Made by a program: the position numbers and the translations under genes. Shown in pieces: positions 25,105-32,773 of a stretch of 39,991 nucleotides of DNA (within the stretch, counting starts at the first letter, position 1; each line of letters starts with the position of its first letter). The stretch covers positions 1 through 39,991 of the forward strand of contig CAMPGR010000019.1 of NCBI GenBank assembly GCA_946885605.1. The letters run 5' to 3'. The DNA comes from an uncultured Pseudomonadota bacterium. GTDB lineage: Bacteria > Pseudomonadota > Gammaproteobacteria > Burkholderiales > SG8-41. Below the pieces are notes generated by a model. The model was not told the origin of the DNA. It searched no databases and worked only from the letters and a program-made list of their open reading frames with translations.

Positions 25105-25845
25105 CTAGCGCAAGAGCAACGGTATCCCGCTTGCAACCAGTATGACCGCCACGAGCCGCTTGAACGCGAGGGGCGCGAGGTTGGCGTGCACGCGGTTGCC
25201 GACGAAGACACCGATCGCCATCATCGGCAGAGCGACCCCGCACGCGATGATAGCCTCGCGGTCGAATGCCCCGACCGAGACATAGCCCGCCCCGCGAAAA
25301 AGCCCCAGGCCGAACAGGATTCCGGCGACCGTAGCGCGGAACTCGTTCTTGCCGTGCTTAAGAAGGCCGAGGTAGATCGCGAAGAACATGCCCGCCATCG
25401 AACCGAATATCGTGCCGATGAACCCCGCGGTGGCTCCCGCGGTAGGGGTGATCGCATACATTGGCAGTCGCATCTGTGCGGCAGGACGGTCGCTCGTCCA
25501 GAGCGAGTACAGGCCATACGCGATGACGAAGGCTCCTAGCGCTTTGGCGAGCGTGGGCGCGTCGAGCATCTTGAAGAAATAGAGGCCCGCGGCCACACCG
25601 AGCGCGCACCACGGCATGACGCGCCACAGGTCCCGCCAGACGATGTGGCGGTACTCGGTGCGCAGGATGACGGCCGAGGAGAGGATGCCGAGGAAAGTCA
25701 CCATGGGCACCACGGTCTTGAGCGACATCACCCAGGCGAGGAGCGGCACGGTCACGCCGCCGAAGCCGGCGCTGCCGCGGATCGCGTAGGAGATGATGAT
25801 GACGAAGCAGAAGAAGGCGAGTTGAGGCAGGCTCAGCGCATCCAT
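25105..25845 (-). CDS. TauE/SafE (TSUP) family membrane exporter
   Basis: A 246-residue integral membrane protein with about eight helices, starting LPQLAFFCFVIIISYAIRGSAGFGGVTV. The 'RGSAGFGG' turn at about 23-30 and the matching 'GATAGFIGTIFGSMAGMFF' at about 138-156 are the paired signature of the family's two halves. Members export sulfite, sulfoacetate or other organosulfur anions, though some carry other ions. It begins 26 bases after the RhlE stop and is followed after 9 bases by the rhodanese gene. The rhodanese pairing favours a sulfur role. Confidence 0.9.
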   Translation of the reverse strand: MDALSLPQLAFFCFVIIISYAIRGSAGFGGVTVPLLAWVMSLKTVVPMVTFLGILSSAVILRTEYRHIVWRDLWRVMPWCALGVAAGLYFFKMLDAPTLAKALGAFVIAYGLYSLWTSDRPAAQMRLPMYAITPTAGATAGFIGTIFGSMAGMFFAIYLGLLKHGKNEFRATVAGILFGLGLFRGAGYVSVGAFDREAIIACGVALPMMAIGVFVGNRVHANLAPLAFKRLVAVILVASGIPLLLR

Positions 25846-25871
25846 GTCGCGGTCGCGCCGGCCTTGCCGCC

Positions 25872-27272
25872 TTACTTCCGCTTGTGGTGTGCGGCGGGGG
25901 CACCGCCCAGGAGGGCGGCTGTCGGGCGGTGCGGGCGCCCGCGGCCGGGCAATTGCAGCGGAGGAACGACGCGCGGCGTCGCATCGGGCGCCGGCTCGTA
26001 GGGCTTCGTGAAGTCGAATGTGCTTTCGGGATTGTGATTCACTGCGGCATCGCTGCGCGCACGCGGCGTGCTCCTCACGTGCCTCTCTTCCCGTTCGCGG
26101 CTCCGCTCGTGGCCGCGGCGCGGAGCGGCGGTGCGTTCGAACTCCGGCGCTTCCAGCCGCGGTAATTTGCGCTTGAGTAGCCTTTCCACTTCCGCAAGCA
26201 GCTTGTTCTCTTCCGGGCTTACGAGTGAAATCGCTTCCCCCGGCATGCCGGCGCGCCCGGTGCGGCCGATGCGGTGCACGTAATCTTCGGCCGAGTAGGG
26301 CAGCTCGTAGTTCACCACGAACGGAAGCTGCTCGATGTCCAGGCCGCGGGCCGCGATATCCGTCGCGACGAGCGCCGTTGCCTCGCCCCGCTTGAACTCC
26401 GCAAGCGCAAGCTCGCGCTCCGCCTGGCTGCGGTCGCTGTGTATGGCGGTCGCGCGGATGCCGTCCCGCACGAGCTCGCGCGCGAGGCGGTTGGCGTCGC
26501 GCTTCATGCGCACAAAGACGAGGACCTGCGTGATGTCGCGCGTGCGGATGAGGTGCGCAAGCAGCGCGCGCTTGCGCGATGCGGGCACCTCGTAGACCTG
26601 GTGCGACACGAGATCGGCGGGCGCGTTGCGCCGCGCAACTTCGATCAACGTCGGGCTGTGCAGAAGCTGCGCGGCAAGGCGGCGGATCTCGTCGGAAAAC
26701 GTCGCGGAAAAAAGCAGGTTCTGGCGCTCGGACGGCAGCACCGCGAGGATGCGCTTGATGTCGGGCAGAAAGCCCATGTCGAGCATCCGGTCCGCTTCAT
26801 CGAGCACCAGGATTTCGACCCGCGACAGATTGACGGTCTTCTGCTGCAGGTGGTCGAGAAGCCGCCCGGGTGTCGCGACCAGAATCTCGACGCCCGCGTG
26901 CAGCGCCCTGGTCTGCGGCGCAATATCGATCCCGCCATAGACCACCACGGATCGAAGCTGCAGATGCCCGCCGTAGATGCGCACGCTTTCTTCGACTTGC
27001 GCCGCCAGCTCGCGTGTGGGCGCGAGTATGAGCGCACGCACGGGGTGACGTGCCGGCGAGGGACTCGTGTTGGCATGTGGCGCGAGGCGCTGCAGGAGCG
27101 GCAGGGTGAAGCCGGCCGTCTTGCCAGTCCCTGTCTGGGCGCAACCCATGATATCTCGTCCCTCGAGGACGGCGGGTATGGCTTTGAGCTGAATGGGAGT
27201 GGGTTCTTTGTAGCCTTGCTCGGCTACTGCGCGCAGCAATTCGGGGATCAGCCCCAGGGAAGCAAAGGACAT
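25872..27272 (-). CDS. rhlE: DEAD-box RNA helicase, RhlE type
   Basis: ATP-dependent RNA helicase of 466 residues that would unwind structured RNA in ribosome assembly or mRNA decay. Present are the Q motif (PTPIQ, 25-29), Walker A AQTGTGKT (45-52), PTRELAAQ (86-92 region), TPGR (134-137), DEAD (158-161), SAT (189-191), TDIAARGLD (304-312) and HRIGRTGR (333-340). The last 90 residues form a basic, low-complexity tail, as in RhlE proteins. A perfect TATAAT at 27413-27408 lies about 130 bases ahead of the start, implying a long leader. The exporter and rhodanese genes follow closely and may be co-transcribed. It could also be named by another RhlE-like label, but the subfamily fit is good. Confidence 0.92.
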   Translation of the reverse strand: MSFASLGLIPELLRAVAEQGYKEPTPIQLKAIPAVLEGRDIMGCAQTGTGKTAGFTLPLLQRLAPHANTSPSPARHPVRALILAPTRELAAQVEESVRIYGGHLQLRSVVVYGGIDIAPQTRALHAGVEILVATPGRLLDHLQQKTVNLSRVEILVLDEADRMLDMGFLPDIKRILAVLPSERQNLLFSATFSDEIRRLAAQLLHSPTLIEVARRNAPADLVSHQVYEVPASRKRALLAHLIRTRDITQVLVFVRMKRDANRLARELVRDGIRATAIHSDRSQAERELALAEFKRGEATALVATDIAARGLDIEQLPFVVNYELPYSAEDYVHRIGRTGRAGMPGEAISLVSPEENKLLAEVERLLKRKLPRLEAPEFERTAAPRRGHERSREREERHVRSTPRARSDAAVNHNPESTFDFTKPYEPAPDATPRVVPPLQLPGRGRPHRPTAALLGGAPAAHHKRK

Positions 27273-27407
27273 CTCGATGACTTGGGAAAGGAAGCGATGA
27301 ATCGGGCAGCGGCAGTACGTTTCTGCCCGCGGTGCTTTGCTGCGACTATCGGCATCGGTCGCAGAAAATAGGGTCGGCTGAAAGCGTGGACTGGATCACG
27401 AAAGCGC

Positions 27408-27413
27408 ATTATA
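27408..27413 (-). promoter_or_regulatory. Consensus -10 for the RhlE gene
   Basis: A perfect TATAAT on the minus strand. No strong -35 lies 16-18 bases upstream. Initiation here would give a leader of about 130 bases before the ATG at 27272, longer than usual for the window. Confidence 0.4.
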
Positions 27414-27433
27414 CCCTGCGCAGCGGTGAAAAG

Positions 27434-27442
27434 TGGTAAATT
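27434..27442 (+). promoter_or_regulatory. Extended -10 for the HNH gene
   Basis: TGGTAAATT (hexamer TAAATT at 27437-27442), 58 bases ahead of the ATG at 27501 and divergent from the RhlE promoter. No clear -35. Confidence 0.35.
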
Positions 27443-27500
27443 CCCTATCGCGACAGCGCATTGCTCTCCCGAAGGGCGGCCGCTGTGACGAAAACGCAAT

Positions 27501-28130
27501 ATGGAAAGACTGAATGACATACATGGGGCAGGTGAAGAGGCGCTCCTGCGCGGCACCTATCCGCTGATCCTCACGCTCGACACGCATGGCGTGCCGCACC
27601 GGTGGATAAGCTGGCAGCACGCGTGCTATTACCACGCCAAGGATCAGGTGGCATGGAGCCTGGGCGAGGAGGCGTTCACCGTCTTCGGCGGGCTCAACCG
27701 CGTGACCGGCGAGCGTTCCAGCATCACGTCGACCAGCATCATCGCGATCAAGGGAAGGGCGATGGCGATGAAAGCCTTCAGCCAGGTTCCCCCGCTCAAC
27801 AACCGTGAGCTGTTCCATCGCGACCGCCAGATTTGCGCGTACTGTGGCGGAACGTTCCCCATTTCCAAGCTGACCCGCGATCACGTCGTGCCGTTCTCGC
27901 GCGGGGGACGCGATGTGTGGATGAACGTAGTCACGGCGTGCCGCTCGTGCAACGAAAAAAAGAGCGACCGCACGCCCGAGCGTGCCGGCATGGAGCTCAT
28001 CTACCTGCCGTACGTGCCGAACCGCGCCGAGTACCTGATCCTCACCAATCGACGAATCCTCGCGGACCAGATGGAGTTTTTAGCGCAGCACGTGCCGGCC
28101 CAAAGCAGGCTGCACCAGAAGGCCCTCTAA
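27501..28130 (+). CDS. HNH endonuclease-domain protein
   Basis: A 209-residue protein. The C-terminal half is a zinc-supported HNH domain: C112-x2-C115, D127-H128 (RDHVVPFSRGG), N142, then C147-x2-C150-N151 (ACRSCNEKKSD). The His/Asn pair for catalysis and all four zinc Cys are intact. The N-terminal 100 residues (LILTLDTHGVPHRWISWQHACYYHAKDQVAW) are a conserved cap found in this housekeeping-looking HNH group of proteobacteria. It is a chromosomal single gene rather than an obvious restriction enzyme: no methylase or phage context touches it. The biological substrate is unknown. Confidence 0.88.
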   Translation: MERLNDIHGAGEEALLRGTYPLILTLDTHGVPHRWISWQHACYYHAKDQVAWSLGEEAFTVFGGLNRVTGERSSITSTSIIAIKGRAMAMKAFSQVPPLNNRELFHRDRQICAYCGGTFPISKLTRDHVVPFSRGGRDVWMNVVTACRSCNEKKSDRTPERAGMELIYLPYVPNRAEYLILTNRRILADQMEFLAQHVPAQSRLHQKAL

Positions 28131-28221
28131 GGCCGCGCGCCGGGCACACCTCCCGGACGCGCATGCGCAATACGTGAAACTACTGACGTGCCATCCTGTC
28201 ACTCAAGTGACGGCGCGTTTC

Positions 28222-28230
28222 TGCTATGCT
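28222..28230 (+). promoter_or_regulatory. Extended -10 for the PHP-YciO genes
   Basis: TGCTATGCT (hexamer TATGCT at 28225-28230). It overlaps the earliest in-frame ATG at 28226, which argues for the downstream start at 28256. Confidence 0.4.
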
Positions 28231-28255
28231 CCCGTCGTTGGAATCTCCCTTACGG

Positions 28256-29083
28256 ATGCTCGCATTCGATCTCCATTCGCACTCGACGCGCTCGGACGGA
28301 TTGCTCCCGCCCGCTGAGGTGGTCGCGCGTGCGGCGCGGCACGGCGTGCGTGCGCTCGCCTTAACCGACCATGACGAAGTGAGCGGCCTGAACGAAGCGC
28401 GTGTATCCGCGGACGCTCACGGAATCGATTTCATCAACGGCGTGGAAATCTCGGTGACGTGGGGTAAGCAAACGCTGCACGTGGTCGGCCTGCAGATCGA
28501 TCCCGACCATCCCCAGCTCGCCGCGGGCCTCGAGCACATTCGGGTGGGCCGGCACGAGCGCGCGCAAGGTATCGCAGCCGGATTGGAGGAGGCGGGCATA
28601 CCGGGGAGCCTTGCCGGCGCGCGCGCCTTCGTGACCAATCCGGAACTCGTCGGCCGCACTCATTTCGCGCGCTTCCTCGTCCAGCAGGGCTACGCGCGCG
28701 ATGTGCAGGCGGTTTTCCGAAAATATCTGGCGACCGGCAAGCCAGGCTACGTGCCGCATCAGTGGGCGAGCCTCGAGCAGGCGACGCGCTGGATCGAAGC
28801 AAGCGGCGGCATTGCCGTGCTCGCTCACCCCGGCCGCTACGGGCTGAGCGGCGCGGAACGCGATGCCTTGCTCGCGCAGTTTGTCGAGGCCGGCGGTGCG
28901 GCAATAGAGGTCGTGACCGGGAGCCACACCCCCGATCAGTATGCGACCTGGGCACGCTATGCGCAGCGCTACGGCCTGCTCGCTTCCACCGGGTCCGATT
29001 TCCATGGCCCGGAAGAGGGTCGCGAATTCGGCACGCTTCCCGATCTTCCGGGCGGCCTCAAGCCCGTGTGGGAGCGCTTCTGA
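28256..29083 (+). CDS. PHP-domain phosphoesterase (RNase AM/YciV-like)
   Basis: A 275-residue metal-dependent phosphoesterase. From the ATG at 28256 the first metal site is FDLHSHSTRSDG (His7, His9, Asp14), followed by LTDHDE, NGVEIS and, near the end, TGSDFHGP. All belong to the trinuclear PHP pocket. Relatives such as YciV/RNase AM degrade short RNA 5' to 3' or hydrolyse 3',5'-nucleoside bisphosphates. That exact activity is inferred. The longer start at 28226 lies in the extended -10. The stop is one base from the start of the YciO-like gene, so the two are co-translated. The conserved neighbours YciO, site-2 protease and trpS support a housekeeping role. Confidence 0.9.
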   Translation: MLAFDLHSHSTRSDGLLPPAEVVARAARHGVRALALTDHDEVSGLNEARVSADAHGIDFINGVEISVTWGKQTLHVVGLQIDPDHPQLAAGLEHIRVGRHERAQGIAAGLEEAGIPGSLAGARAFVTNPELVGRTHFARFLVQQGYARDVQAVFRKYLATGKPGYVPHQWASLEQATRWIEASGGIAVLAHPGRYGLSGAERDALLAQFVEAGGAAIEVVTGSHTPDQYATWARYAQRYGLLASTGSDFHGPEEGREFGTLPDLPGGLKPVWERF

Positions 29084-29084
29084 A

Positions 29085-29714
29085 GTGGCTCAGTTCTTCT
29101 CGGTGCATCCCGATAATCCGCAGCCGCGGTTGCTGCGGCAGGCGGCCGAGATCGTGCGGTCGGGCGACGTCATCGTCTATCCGACCGACTCATGCTATGC
29201 GCTCGGCTGCCGTCTCGGCGATAAGCCGGCGGAGGAGCGCATCCGCAGTATCCGCCAGCTCGGGCCAAATCATCATTTCGCGCTGATATGCCGCGACCTT
29301 GCCGAGGCAGCGGTTTATGCTCGCATCGACGACCGGCAATTTCGCTTGATGAAGGCCGCGACGCCGGGCAGTTATACCTTCATTCTGCGAGCGACGCGTG
29401 AGGTGCCGCGCAGACTGCAGCATCCGCGCCGCAAGACGATCGGGCTGCGTATCCCGGACCACAACGTCGTGCGATCCCTGCTCGCCGAACTCAAGGAGCC
29501 GCTGCTCTCTTCGACGCTGATCCTGCCCGAAGAAGACGAGCCGTTGAACGACGCGCACGAGATCCGGCGGCGCCTGGAGCATCAGGTCGATCTCGTGCTC
29601 GATGCCGGCCCATGCGGCATCGAACCCACCACCGTCGTCAATCTGACCGGCGATACGCCGCTCATCACGCGCACGGGGCGGGGCAGCGTTGCCCCATTCA
29701 CGCTCGCCGTGTAA
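29085..29714 (+). CDS. YciO/YrdC/Sua5-family protein (L-threonylcarbamoyladenylate synthase-like)
   Basis: A 209-residue YrdC-fold protein. The start is a GTG at 29085 (AQFFSVHPDNPQPR), one base after the PHP stop. The ORF runs further upstream only inside the PHP gene. The nucleotide-binding core is VIVYPTDSCYALGC with later KRPxxxP-like LICRDLAE, TPGSYTFILRAT and KTIGLRIPDHN. True TsaC/Sua5 enzymes make threonylcarbamoyl-AMP for the t6A tRNA modification. The YciO branch is similar but has weak or uncertain activity, and this sequence looks like that branch. It belongs to a plus-strand run with the PHP gene and probably the next genes. Confidence 0.9.
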   Translation: MAQFFSVHPDNPQPRLLRQAAEIVRSGDVIVYPTDSCYALGCRLGDKPAEERIRSIRQLGPNHHFALICRDLAEAAVYARIDDRQFRLMKAATPGSYTFILRATREVPRRLQHPRRKTIGLRIPDHNVVRSLLAELKEPLLSSTLILPEEDEPLNDAHEIRRRLEHQVDLVLDAGPCGIEPTTVVNLTGDTPLITRTGRGSVAPFTLAV

Positions 29715-29725
29715 CGCCACGGGAC

Positions 29726-29734
29726 TGCTAAAAT
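29726..29734 (+). promoter_or_regulatory. Extended -10 ahead of the site-2 protease gene
   Basis: TGCTAAAAT (hexamer TAAAAT at 29729-29734), 60 bases ahead of the ATG at 29795. It may give a separate transcript for the protease and trpS. Confidence 0.4.
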
Positions 29735-29794
29735 CCGCTACGGCCGGGCACCACGGCGCGCGCCCCATCACCCGAATAACAACCCCACACCCCC

Positions 29795-30493
29795 ATGGAA
29801 TTGAACCTCGTACAGACGATCGCCGTTTACGCGTTGCCCGTCATCTTTGCGATCACGCTGCACGAGGCGGCGCACGGCTACGTCGCAAAGCATTTCGGAG
29901 ATCTCACCGCTTACACCGAGGGCCGCGTCAGCCTAAATCCGCTGCGCCACATCGACCCGATCGGTACGGTGGTGCTGCCGCTGGCATTGCTCGCCATATC
30001 GAAACTCTTTGCAGGGAGCGGAATACTGTTCGGCTGGGCCAAGCCCGTGCCGGTCAACTTTGCCAATTTGCGGCATCCCAAGCGCGACATGCTGTGGGTG
30101 GCGGCGGCAGGCCCCTTCAGCAATCTCGTGATGGCGTTGCTGTGGGCGCTCGCGGTGAAAATCGGCATCGCCGCACCAGACAGCTACTTCGCGCTGCCGC
30201 TCGCGCTGATGGGCGCAGCCGGCGTGTTCATCAATGCCATCATCATGGTGCTCAACCTGCTGCCGCTGCCGCCGCTCGACGGCGGGCGCATCCTCGTGAG
30301 CCTGCTGCCGCATCGCCTCGCTTATAATGTCTCGCGCATCGAGCCCTACGGCTTCATCATCCTGATCGTGCTGCTCTTTTCCGGCGTGCTCGGGATGATC
30401 CTGTGGCCGGTGATCGGCATGGTGATGACGCTCGCCGCGGCCATGATCGGATTGCCGGTTACCGATCTGCTGCGGCTCGCAAATGTCCTCTAG
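29795..30493 (+). CDS. Site-2 protease family (M50) intramembrane metalloprotease
   Basis: A 232-residue polytopic protein of the short M50 branch, without PDZ domain. The zinc site HEAAH is at His23-Glu24-His27 within the first helix. The third ligand is Asp162 in LPLPPLDGGR, preceded by Asn154. Five to six helices are visible. Such proteins cleave other membrane proteins within the bilayer to release signalling parts; the substrate is unknown. The conserved position between the YciO-like gene and trpS is typical of proteobacteria. The stop is 21 bases ahead of trpS. Confidence 0.92.
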   Translation: MELNLVQTIAVYALPVIFAITLHEAAHGYVAKHFGDLTAYTEGRVSLNPLRHIDPIGTVVLPLALLAISKLFAGSGILFGWAKPVPVNFANLRHPKRDMLWVAAAGPFSNLVMALLWALAVKIGIAAPDSYFALPLALMGAAGVFINAIIMVLNLLPLPPLDGGRILVSLLPHRLAYNVSRIEPYGFIILIVLLFSGVLGMILWPVIGMVMTLAAAMIGLPVTDLLRLANVL

Positions 30494-30514
30494 GATCAAG
30501 ACAACGATACCAAT

Positions 30515-31717
30515 ATGTTCGTCAATCGCGTTCTCTCCGGCATGCGCCCCACTGGCAGCCTCCATCTTGGCCACTACCACGGCGTGCTCAAGAACTGGAT
30601 CACGCTGCAGCACGAGTACGAATGCTTCTTCTTCGTGGCCGACTGGCACGCGCTGACCACCCACTACGACACGCCCGAGATCATCGAGCCGAATGTGTGG
30701 GACATGGTGATCGACTGGCTTGCCGCCGGCGTCGATCCGGGCCAGGCGACGCTTTTCATCCAGTCGCGCGTGCCCGAGCATGCCGAGCTCCATCTGCTGC
30801 TTTCCATGGTGACGCCGCTCAGCTGGCTCGAACGCATCCCAACCTACAGGGACCAGCAGGAAAAGCTCGCCAACAAGGATCTCGCCACCTACGGCTTTCT
30901 CGGTTATCCGCTGCTGCAGAGCGCGGACATCCTGATCTACCGCGCAAACCGCGTGCCGGTGGGCGAGGACCAGGTGCCGCACATCGAATTCACCCGCGAG
31001 ATCGCGCGCCGCTTCAACCATCTTTACGGGCGCGAGCCCGGCTATGAGCAGAAGGCGGAAGCGGCGATAAAAAAGCTCGGCGCGCGCCGCGCGCGGCTCT
31101 ACCGGCAACTGCGCACAAGATTCATGGAGAAGGGTGATGCCGAAGCGCTCGAGGCGGCGCGCGCGCTGCTCGAAGAGACGCAGAACCTGACTCTCGGCGA
31201 CCGCGAGCGGCTTTTCGGCTATATCAGCGGCGGCGGGAAGATGATTCTTTCCGAGCCCGAGGCGATGCTGACCGAGGCGCCGAAGATGCCGGGCCTCGAC
31301 GGGCAGAAGATGTCGAAGTCGTACAGCAATACCATAGCGCTGCGCGAGGACCCGGACAGCGTCGCGAGGAAGATCCGCACCATGCCGACCGATCCGGCCC
31401 GGGTGAAACGCTCGGATCCCGGCGAGCCCGAAAAGTGCCCGGTGTGGCAACTGCACCTCGTCTATTCCGACGAAGAGCGCAAGCAGTGGGTGCAGAATGG
31501 CTGCCGCACCGCCGGTATAGGCTGTCTCGACTGCAAGCAGCCGGTGATCGAGGCGGTGCTTGCCGAACTGGAGCCCATACGCGAGCGTGCGAAAGAGTAC
31601 CTGGAAGATCCAACGCTCGTCAGGAACATCATCGCCGACGGCTGCGAGAAGGCGGGCAAGCTTGCGCAGGAGACGCTGCGCGACGTGCGCGAGGCGATGG
31701 GACTCAATTACACGTGA
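30515..31717 (+). CDS. trpS: Tryptophanyl-tRNA synthetase
   Basis: Charges tRNA-Trp with tryptophan, an essential class I synthetase. HIGH-type HLGH is at residues 17-20, preceded by SGMRPTGSLHLGH. The KMSKS loop is at 265-269. 'NRVPVGEDQVPHIEFTREIARRFN' at 145-168 is the conserved region that contacts the tryptophan and ATP pocket. At 400 residues it is longer than the roughly 330-residue enzymes because of a helical insert at about 175-250 (EQKAEAAIKKLGARRARLYRQL...). I recall a similar insert in betaproteobacterial TrpS. It lies between the site-2 protease and the scpA/scpB genes. Confidence 0.96.
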   Translation: MFVNRVLSGMRPTGSLHLGHYHGVLKNWITLQHEYECFFFVADWHALTTHYDTPEIIEPNVWDMVIDWLAAGVDPGQATLFIQSRVPEHAELHLLLSMVTPLSWLERIPTYRDQQEKLANKDLATYGFLGYPLLQSADILIYRANRVPVGEDQVPHIEFTREIARRFNHLYGREPGYEQKAEAAIKKLGARRARLYRQLRTRFMEKGDAEALEAARALLEETQNLTLGDRERLFGYISGGGKMILSEPEAMLTEAPKMPGLDGQKMSKSYSNTIALREDPDSVARKIRTMPTDPARVKRSDPGEPEKCPVWQLHLVYSDEERKQWVQNGCRTAGIGCLDCKQPVIEAVLAELEPIRERAKEYLEDPTLVRNIIADGCEKAGKLAQETLRDVREAMGLNYT

Positions 31718-31786
31718 GCGGGGCATCGCATTTCGCATAGCGGCGTGTGCTCGCGCGCTGCGCAAGGCGCGCGCTAGGCGCGGCGC

Positions 31787-31814
31787 GTGACGCTGCGGCT
31801 TTTTTCTGTAGAAT
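31787..31814 (+). promoter_or_regulatory. Promoter for scpAB
   Basis: GTGACG at 31787-31792 and TAGAAT at 31809-31814 with a 16-base spacer, in the gap behind trpS. Initiation near 31821 leaves a leader of about 115 bases ahead of scpA. Confidence 0.5.
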
Positions 31815-31820
31815 ACCGCG

Positions 31821-31940
31821 ATGCAGCCGCTCACAAGACGACGAAGCAGGGCGCCGCGAGCGCAGCCAGGGTGGCGGACGTCTGCCGGTGGCTCACCGCG
31901 GAATTGCGCAGCTCACGCAGCCTCCTCGCGCGCGCCATGA
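31821..31940 (+). CDS. Possible 39-residue leader ORF overlapping scpA
   Basis: An ATG at 31821, right at the predicted transcript start, opens 39 codons (MQPLTRRRSRAPRAQPG...) that end in a TGA overlapping the scpA ATG as ATGA. The peptide is Arg/Ala-rich and could be a chance frame in GC-rich DNA. The exact ATGA join would allow translational coupling. No family is recognised. Confidence 0.2.
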   Translation: MQPLTRRRSRAPRAQPGWRTSAGGSPRNCAAHAASSRAP

Positions 31941-32752
31941 GCGAGGCGATTTCCCCCGCCGCCCCGGCTCCCGTCGCGAAAATCTACGGCCAACCTCTCC
32001 TCGAGGTGCCGCGCGACCTCTACATCCCCCCCGAGGCGCTCGAGGTCTTCCTGGAACAGTTCGAGGGGCCGCTCGACCTCCTGCTCTATCTCATACGCAA
32101 GGAGAACATCAACGTCCTCGATATCCCGATGGCGCAGCTCACGCAGCAATACCTCGAGTACGTCGAAGTGATGCGTGCACGGCAGCTCGAGCTCGCTGCC
32201 GAATACCTGCTGATGGCCGCGATGCTGATCGAGATCAAGTCGCGGCTCCTGCTGCCGCGGCCGAGTGACGCCGAGCAGGAAGAGGAGGATCCGCGCGCGG
32301 AGCTCGTGCGGCGGCTCCTCGAGTACGAGCAGATGAAGCTTGCCGGGCAGAAGCTGAACGAGCTGCCGCAGGCAGGGCGGGATTTCTCCGTGGTGCAGGT
32401 GCTGTTCGAGCAGGTCGCCGCGGAGCGGCTGCCGGAGGTGCGGACCGATGACCTGCGCATGGCGTGGCTCGGGCTGCTCAACCGCGCCGCCGTCACGCGG
32501 CATCACCGCGTGGTCCGAGAGCAGCTCTCGGTGCGCGCGCACATGAGCCGGATCCTGAGGCGCTTGCAGGAGGCGAAGTTCGTGGATTTTTCCGAGCTCT
32601 TCGCATCGCAAGGGGGCATTCCGGTGCTCGTCGTCACGTTCCTTGCGATACTCGAACTCGCGCGCGAGAGCTTGATCGAGGTCACGCAGCAGGAAGCGTA
32701 CGCCCCGATCTACGTCAAGCTGCGCGGCGCCCATCTTACCGTTGTCGAATAG
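31937..32752 (+). CDS. scpA: Segregation and condensation protein A
   Basis: Kleisin subunit of the Smc-ScpA-ScpB condensin, which compacts and separates the chromosome. From the ATG at 31937 (MSEAISPAAPAP) it is 271 residues with the kleisin hallmarks: QFEGPLDLLLYLIRKENINVLDIPMAQLTQQYLEY near 40-75, AAEYLLMAAMLIEIKSRLLLP, then the acidic DAEQEEEDPRAELVRRLLEYEQMK, and a C-terminal winged helix ending LTVVE. An open frame back to 31787 is rejected because it starts inside the promoter. It is followed 21 bases later by scpB. The stop codon lies in a 9-bp tandem duplication. Confidence 0.94.
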   Translation: MSEAISPAAPAPVAKIYGQPLLEVPRDLYIPPEALEVFLEQFEGPLDLLLYLIRKENINVLDIPMAQLTQQYLEYVEVMRARQLELAAEYLLMAAMLIEIKSRLLLPRPSDAEQEEEDPRAELVRRLLEYEQMKLAGQKLNELPQAGRDFSVVQVLFEQVAAERLPEVRTDDLRMAWLGLLNRAAVTRHHRVVREQLSVRAHMSRILRRLQEAKFVDFSELFASQGGIPVLVVTFLAILELARESLIEVTQQEAYAPIYVKLRGAHLTVVE

Positions 32753-32765
32753 CGTAAATAGCGTA
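32748..32765. repeat. 9-bp tandem duplication over the scpA stop codon
   Basis: aatagcgta occurs at 32748-32756 and again at 32757-32765, directly adjacent. The scpA stop TAG (32750-32752) is in the first copy, and the second copy repeats it out of the gene. A shorter version of the two 24-bp cases in this window. Confidence 0.9.
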
Positions 32766-32773
32766 CACAGCAC

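Noticed and set aside
27501..28130. The HNH gene as a restriction or anti-phage enzyme
   Set aside because: No methylase, helicase or sensor partner adjoins it, and it sits among housekeeping genes; the methylase remnant is 8 kb away.
28226..28255. Earlier ATG for the PHP gene
   Set aside because: It overlaps the TGCTATGCT extended -10, so it would not be in the transcript.
29933..31834. 633-codon minus-strand frame over the protease and trpS genes
   Set aside because: Antisense to two well-identified genes; no domain recognised.
31787..31936. N-terminal extension of ScpA from a GTG at 31787
   Set aside because: It begins in the promoter-like -35/-10 pair and the added residues are not kleisin-like; the ATG at 31937 gives a normal protein.
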